From NCBI GenBank assembly GCA_903896545.1, contig CAITYF010000033.1, forward strand, positions 1-49,354: DNA of 49,354 bases, in the 5' to 3' direction. The DNA is from an uncultured Myxococcales bacterium. Lineage in GTDB: Bacteria; Myxococcota_A; UBA9042. Below the pieces are notes generated by a model. That model did not search any database and had not been told where the DNA came from. It saw only the letters and a program-made list of their open reading frames with translations. A program made the position numbers and the translations under genes. Below are positions 44,719 through 49,354 of the stretch, piece after piece (the stretch's first letter is position 1; each line of letters begins with the position of its first letter).

Positions 44719-46043
44719 GGCGTGCCTCCCAAACCGACGTGGACGATGTGGTCCGCGGTGTTACGGTTCGTCGCGCTGGGGTCGATCGGCACAACAACGA
44801 CTTGGTGACTACTGCCGGTCGGCACGGAAAAGAGCCCCGCGTACAGCTGCCAGCCACGGGTCGGCACGTTCACGACGGCCATCGCGAACGGCGAACCTCG
44901 GACGATGTGCGGGTTCTCACCGGGTTCTTGAATTCCCAGACGCATGGAGATGCGACCGACCGACGTGCGGAGCGCGGGGTCTACGACCCAGACGGCGTCG
45001 TCGCCGTAGCAGCTGACGTAGACCAAGTCTCGGCCGTTCGGTCCTGTCGGCGCGACGGCCAAGCCGCTGGGCTTGCTCCCCAACACGATTGAGTCGACCA
45101 AGCGGTTGCTCGGAACGCCAGACGCGTCCGGAACGACGTCGAGGATCGCCAGCGACGCGGGACTCCGCCACGCGACGTAGAGGCGGCTGAAGTCCGAAGA
45201 AAAAGCCAAACCGCGACCGTAGTCGGCAATAGGCGAAGCGGGAAGAATGACCGATGGTTCCTGCGCGATCAGCCACGGCTTGTCAGGCGACGTGCCGGCG
45301 TCGATGCGGTACGTTTGGACTGCCGCCGAACGCGTCGTCGTCACGTAAGCGCGGTGCGAAAGCGGTGAAATCGCGATGCTATTGAGGCCCGCGGGCATGG
45401 TCACGCTGTCCAACGACCGCAAATTGAGCGGCTGCTCTTTGGGATCGTAGTCGTAGAGGGACAATTGGCCGTTGTTCGACGCCGCGATGTGCACGCGCCG
45501 TCGGCCATCGGGACCGTCAGAAAGCGCCACGGCGATCGGGTCGTCACCCACAGGGAAAACGCCGTTGAGCGCCGCGATCCGGTGGTCCGACCCGCAAAGA
45601 CCGGTCAGCGGATCGGCGTTGCAGTCCATTGAAGTCGGCGTCGCGTGCTTCACGTCCAGCACACACAGCGAATCGTCGTCGCGCGATGGCACAAGCAGGT
45701 GGAACGAGGTCGTCGCGGTCGGGTCCAGCGTGGGATCGATGGCAAAACTCCCGCCAAAACTGGGCACTTCGGTGGCGATCGGCGTGCCGGATGCGTCAAC
45801 CACGTACCGATCGGTCAGCGTATCGATCGTGCGCATGCGGCCGGCGCGGTACAGGCGGTCAAAATTGGCGCCCAACGCGAAGATCTGCTTGCCTGATGGA
45901 TCCGCGACGAGCGCGATGGGGTACCGCAAGCCGTTGGTCGGGTCGGCGGGCAAGCCGATGTTGTTGTCACATGCCGCCGCCGTCGCGACGAGCACGAGGC
46001 AAAAGGCAGGCAGGCGGAGCGCGGCGGTGGGCATCAAGTTCAC
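44715..46043 (-). CDS. Lipoprotein with predicted beta-propeller, coupled to glyS
   Basis: The protein has 442 residues. The signal ends LVATAAAC (Cys25), then DNN. The rest is a chain of short beta strands with Asp turns (YPIALVADPSGKQIFALGANFDRLY, GLNSIAISPLSHRAYVTTTRSAAVQTY, GRGLAFSSDFSRLYVAWRSPASLAILDV), like YVTN/lactonase-type seven-bladed propellers. No lactonase catalytic set is obvious. The GTG at 46043 overlaps the glyS TGA (GTGA) and has AAGGA 7 bases upstream, so expression should depend on glyS translation. An ATG at 46034 is the alternative. It is followed by the DxDxDG lipoprotein with an ATGA overlap. Confidence 0.82.
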   Translation of the reverse strand: MNLMPTAALRLPAFCLVLVATAAACDNNIGLPADPTNGLRYPIALVADPSGKQIFALGANFDRLYRAGRMRTIDTLTDRYVVDASGTPIATEVPSFGGSFAIDPTLDPTATTSFHLLVPSRDDDSLCVLDVKHATPTSMDCNADPLTGLCGSDHRIAALNGVFPVGDDPIAVALSDGPDGRRRVHIAASNNGQLSLYDYDPKEQPLNLRSLDSVTMPAGLNSIAISPLSHRAYVTTTRSAAVQTYRIDAGTSPDKPWLIAQEPSVILPASPIADYGRGLAFSSDFSRLYVAWRSPASLAILDVVPDASGVPSNRLVDSIVLGSKPSGLAVAPTGPNGRDLVYVSCYGDDAVWVVDPALRTSVGRISMRLGIQEPGENPHIVRGSPFAMAVVNVPTRGWQLYAGLFSVPTGSSHQVVVVPIDPSATNRNTADHIVHVGLGGTP

Positions 46044-48139
46044 GCCTGAATCCTTGCAAAATCGGCCAATTGCGCAAAGAGCTGGGCACAGCCCTGCAGC
46101 AACGCCAAGCGGTTATGCCGCACGTCGACGTCATCCGCCATGACCATGACGTCGTCAAAGAAGCCGTCAACCGCAGGCTTCAGCTCAACCAGATGCGCGC
46201 ACGCTGCCGGGTAATCGGCGGCGGCAATCGCCTGAAGAACGAGCGCGCCCGTCGCGTGCATCGCGTCGAACAGGCGCCGTTCCGCCGGCAGCACAAACAG
46301 CGAAGTCTGAACGGCAAATCCGGCGGGCAGTTCGGCCGCATTCTTGCGGACGATATTGCCGATCCGCTTGAACGCCGCCGCGAGGGGCGCAAAGCCGTCG
46401 CCTTGACGGAGCGTATTGAGCGCAGCGAGGCGGGGTTGGACCGTCTCCACGCGGTCAAAACCGCTGTCGAGAACGGCTTCCACCAGGTCGGTCGGAAACT
46501 CCTGCCCGTGCAGCGACGCGAGCCGACCGCGGAAGAACGTCAGCACGTCCGCGACGATCTGCTGGCCTTTCTCGTCAAACTCGGCCGCCGGAAGCATGGC
46601 GCGCACAGCTTGGTCGATCACGAACTGGAGGCTCAAGCCCAACCCCGTCTCACCCAGAATACGCAGCGCCCCCAAAGCAGCGCGGCGGAGGGCGTACGGA
46701 TCCTGCGTACCCGTCGGCACGAGTCCGAGCGAGAAACAGGCGGCGATCGCGTCGAGCTTGTCGGCCAACGCGAGCACGGCGGACGCGCCGCTGGTCGGCA
46801 GCGCGTCACCGGCAAAGCGCGGCTGGTAGTGCTCGGCGATCGCGGCGACGACCTGCCGGGACTCGTGGTCACGCCGCGCGTAGTCCGCGCCGATGAAGCC
46901 TTGAAGTTCCGGGAATTCAAAGACTACCTTGGTCGACAGATCGGCCTTACACAGCAGTGCAGCGCGCTGGACATCGGCCAGATCGCCCGGACAGGCCAAC
47001 TCGGCAAACGCGAGCGACAGCCGTTCCAGACGTGCGACTTTGTCGCGCAACGTCGGCTCGGAGAGGCCTTGCATGTACAACCGGTTCTGCAGGAGCCCGA
47101 CTTTGTCCGCCAGCGGCGTCTTGGTGTCTTCCTGCACAAAGAACCGGGCGTCGGCCAAACGCGATGACACCACGCGGGTATTGCCCTTCGCGACGCTCGC
47201 GCGACTCGCTTCTGACAACGTGTTCGCCACCGCGATGAAGTGCGGCAGCAAGGCGCCGTCCGGCCCCGCGAGCGTGAACAGCTTCTGATTTTCACGCAGC
47301 GTCGTCCGGATCACCGGCGCGGGAATTTCCAAGAAATCGCGCGAGAACGTGCCCAGCAAAGGCGCCGGCCACTCGACCAACTGCACGACAGTCGACAGCG
47401 TCTCCTGGTCTTCATGCCAGGTGCCGCCGGCTTCCGCCGCGAGCTGGGCGATCCCGCGAAGGATCACTTGACGCCGCTGTGCCGGGTCAACCATCACTTT
47501 CACGTTCAGGAGCGCCAGCTTGTAGGCGTCCAAGTCGGACGTCACCGGCACGCGTTCATTGTGGTAGAACCGATGCCCACCGCTCAGCTTTCCGGACTTC
47601 ACGCCGGCAAATTCCCAGTCGATCACCGCGTCGCCCAGAAGCGCAACGATCCAGTGGATCGGCCGCACGAACGTCTCGGTCCGTGCGCCCCAGCGCATGC
47701 GCTTGGGAAACGGCAGCGTGCGCAGGATTTCCGCGAGCTTTTCACCCACCAGCTGCACGGTCGCAACACCTTGAATCTGCTTCTTTGCCGCGACGTACAC
47801 GCCCTTCGGCGTCTCTAGTTCGTAGAGCGCCGCCACGTCAACGCCCTGACCTTTGGCAAAACCGAGCGCGGCTTGCGTCCAATTGCCGTTGGCATCCTTG
47901 GCGGCGCGGATCGGCGGACCGGTCAGCAGTTCTTCACGGTTGGGCTGCTCCAGAGCGACGTCAGTCACGTGCACCGTCATTCGCCGCGGCGTGCCCAGCC
48001 ATTGCGCCGCGCCGTGGGCAACACCTGAATTCTCCAGCAGCCCGACGATGGCGGTCAGCAAAGCCTCCGCGCCGGGACCGACGACGCCGGCGGGGATTTC
48101 TTCACAACCAATCTCGATCAAAAGTGGCGCCAAGCTCAT
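46040..48139 (-). CDS. glyS: Glycine-tRNA ligase beta subunit
   Basis: The 699-residue protein matches bacterial GlyS along its whole length. It starts with [13 protein letters not shown], then [63 protein letters not shown] and [26 protein letters not shown], and ends in the anticodon-binding-like helices. With GlyQ it forms the heterotetrameric enzyme that charges tRNA-Gly. Its ATG overlaps the glyQ stop (ATGA) and its own stop overlaps the GTG of the next gene. Length and motifs are normal. Confidence 0.98.
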   Translation of the reverse strand: MSLAPLLIEIGCEEIPAGVVGPGAEALLTAIVGLLENSGVAHGAAQWLGTPRRMTVHVTDVALEQPNREELLTGPPIRAAKDANGNWTQAALGFAKGQGVDVAALYELETPKGVYVAAKKQIQGVATVQLVGEKLAEILRTLPFPKRMRWGARTETFVRPIHWIVALLGDAVIDWEFAGVKSGKLSGGHRFYHNERVPVTSDLDAYKLALLNVKVMVDPAQRRQVILRGIAQLAAEAGGTWHEDQETLSTVVQLVEWPAPLLGTFSRDFLEIPAPVIRTTLRENQKLFTLAGPDGALLPHFIAVANTLSEASRASVAKGNTRVVSSRLADARFFVQEDTKTPLADKVGLLQNRLYMQGLSEPTLRDKVARLERLSLAFAELACPGDLADVQRAALLCKADLSTKVVFEFPELQGFIGADYARRDHESRQVVAAIAEHYQPRFAGDALPTSGASAVLALADKLDAIAACFSLGLVPTGTQDPYALRRAALGALRILGETGLGLSLQFVIDQAVRAMLPAAEFDEKGQQIVADVLTFFRGRLASLHGQEFPTDLVEAVLDSGFDRVETVQPRLAALNTLRQGDGFAPLAAAFKRIGNIVRKNAAELPAGFAVQTSLFVLPAERRLFDAMHATGALVLQAIAAADYPAACAHLVELKPAVDGFFDDVMVMADDVDVRHNRLALLQGCAQLFAQLADFARIQA

Positions 48140-49134
48140 GCCCGCACCTCGCCCGGCTTCCCGGCCTTTTTGGCAGCTTTTTCAGCCGCAAGCGCGTCCA
48201 ACCGCGCGCGTTCAGTCAGCCAACGCGTCCGCTCTTCCGGCGAACACAACGGCAGCTCAATGCGATACCGCAGCGCCTCGTAGCCTTGCGCCACCGCACG
48301 CGCCAACGCGCGCACCCGACCGATGTACTTCTGCCGTTCGCTCACGCTGATCGCGCCACGCGCGTCCAGTACGTTGAACGCGTGGCTCGCCTTCATCACG
48401 TAATCGTACGCGGGCAGCACCAAGTTGTTTTGCGCCAACAAAAGCGCCTGCTTCTCGAATTCGTTGAACAACGTCAGGTGCAAATCGACGTTGGCGTGCT
48501 CAAAGTTATGCGCGCTGAACTGACGCTCGTCTTCCAGATGAACTTCGCCGTACTTCACCGGCCGGCCGTCGGGCGCGATCGTCCAAATCAGGTCATACAC
48601 GTTTTCCACGCCCTGAACGCACATGCACAGGCGCTCCAGACCGTACGTCAATTCTGCGGAAACCAGCGGCAAGTCCAGACCGCCGCACTGCTGGAAGTAC
48701 GTGAACTGCGAGACTTCCTGACCGTCCAGCCAGACTTCCCAGCCCAAGCCCCACGCGCCCAAAGTCGGCGACTCCCAGTCGTCTTCGACGAAGCGAATGT
48801 CGTGCGCCAGCGGATCAATGCCGATCTCGCGCAGGCTATCCAAGTAATCGTTCTGCGGATCCGGCGGCGAAGGCTTGAGAATCACTTGAAATTGGTAGTA
48901 GTGCTGCAGGCGATTCGGGTTCTCGCCATAGCGACCATCGGTCGGACGCCGCGAGGGCTCCACGTACGCGGCGCTCCACGGCTCAGGACCGAGGGCGCGC
49001 AGAAACGTCGCGGGGTTGAACGTGCCCGCGCCTTTTTCGATGTCGTACGGCTGCACAATGAGGCAGCCGCGCTTCGACCAGTATTCCTGGAGGCGCAGAA
49101 TCAATTCCTGAAACGTAGCAGCAGGTTTGCTCAT
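48136..49134 (-). CDS. glyQ: Glycine-tRNA ligase alpha subunit
   Basis: The protein has 332 residues. It is nearly identical in pattern to E. coli Gly[87 protein letters not shown] and [22 protein letters not shown]. It holds the catalytic class II core that makes glycyl-adenylate. The ATG at 49134 fits the family's N-terminus; ATG 49152 would add six residues. A Lys/Ala-rich extension past the E. coli end ([16 protein letters not shown]) is an oddity. The gene leads the glyQ-glyS-propeller lipoprotein-DxDxDG lipoprotein operon. Confidence 0.97.
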   Translation of the reverse strand: MSKPAATFQELILRLQEYWSKRGCLIVQPYDIEKGAGTFNPATFLRALGPEPWSAAYVEPSRRPTDGRYGENPNRLQHYYQFQVILKPSPPDPQNDYLDSLREIGIDPLAHDIRFVEDDWESPTLGAWGLGWEVWLDGQEVSQFTYFQQCGGLDLPLVSAELTYGLERLCMCVQGVENVYDLIWTIAPDGRPVKYGEVHLEDERQFSAHNFEHANVDLHLTLFNEFEKQALLLAQNNLVLPAYDYVMKASHAFNVLDARGAISVSERQKYIGRVRALARAVAQGYEALRYRIELPLCSPEERTRWLTERARLDALAAEKAAKKAGKPGEVRA

Positions 49135-49168
49135 GACTCGCAAGCAGGCCATCTGGCCGGGGGCGTAG

Positions 49169-49198
49169 AGACTAGCACGCCGCAAGCTGAACGGCCAA
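49169..49198 (-). promoter_or_regulatory. Candidate promoter for the glyQ operon
   Basis: On the minus strand TTGGCC and TAGTCT are 18 bases apart, with TGC directly before the -10, like the elements at 3032 and 27018. The transcript would start near 49162, in front of the chosen glyQ start. Confidence 0.38.
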
Positions 49199-49339
49199 GC
49201 CAGCCCGCACAGGGGGCGCGTCCCCAGCGAGATCCTGCCTTTTGTTCTGCATACTTGGCGCCTAGGCAGGCCAGAATCGCGATGTAACTTAGCGAAAAGA
49301 AAGGAAGCGGCGTATCCTCAGGCGAGTACTAACCAACCG

Positions 49340-49354
49340 CGTCCACCGTGGACG
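49340..49354. repeat. Palindrome at the right edge
   Basis: CGTCCAC and GTGGACG are perfect inverted arms around a single base. It sits at the very end of the window, so its context is cut off. The bases between the glyQ promoter and this point hold no gene that I can support. Confidence 0.35.

Noticed and set aside
49135..49354. T-box or other tRNA-sensing leader for glyQS
   Set aside because: No T-box bulge sequence or terminator/antiterminator pair is visible.

Overview
The window is about 49.4 kb of GC-rich, densely coding bacterial DNA. The content points to a myxobacteria-like (Myxococcota or related deltaproteobacterial) genome: a zinc-ribbon Ser/Thr kinase with a transmembrane segment, TPR proteins with signal peptides, many lipoproteins, Dictyostelium-type Cys-rich (CTDC) repeats, DxDxDG repeats and hybrid histidine kinases. 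This placement is inference from gene content; no rRNA is present. I see no tRNA, CRISPR array, insertion sequence or phage gene.

Layout. 1-5.9 kb: an edge fragment resembling an aldo/keto reductase N-terminus, a GYF_2 protein, a GT-C type membrane glycosyltransferase, an FmdB zinc ribbon, a membrane Ser/Thr kinase and a TPR protein. 5.9-10.7 kb (minus): a monothiol-type glutaredoxin, a gluzincin protease joined to a propeller and barrel, and a branched-chain 2-oxoacid dehydrogenase E1 alpha. 10.8-16.3 kb (plus): the most interesting part, a tight three-gene operon of receiver-kinase, PilZ-methyltransferase (PhcB/3-OH-PAME-synthase-like) and a six-TM kinase-receiver-kinase hybrid. It recalls the Ralstonia phcBSR quorum-sensing locus but has different domain fusions. 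A membrane protein and ABC ATPase pair and an Lhr helicase follow, then tryptophanase (22.7-24.1 kb).

24.2-27 kb (minus): a CBM9-like lipoprotein, a metallophosphoesterase lipoprotein and a YceI protein. 27.2-30.2 kb: uvrA behind a candidate LexA box that overlaps its promoter. 30.3-30.6 kb: a decayed 21-bp tandem repeat. 30.6-34.7 kb: a small coiled-coil protein, TfoX-N and HAD proteins, a lipoprotein CX5R phosphatase and a CAP-domain lipoprotein. 34.7-46 kb (minus): a block of secreted proteins dominated by a 2006-residue modular lipoprotein. 46-49.1 kb (minus): glyS and glyQ, translationally coupled to two propeller lipoproteins downstream.

How the genes may work together (inference): the phc-like operon could make and sense a fatty-acid-ester type signal, with the PilZ domain possibly linking output to c-di-GMP. 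The rest of the window is mostly housekeeping (glyQS, uvrA, lhr, E1 alpha) mixed with envelope and secreted proteins. Several candidate sigma-70-like promoters with near-17-bp spacers were found, a few carrying a TGC extension just before the -10 element.
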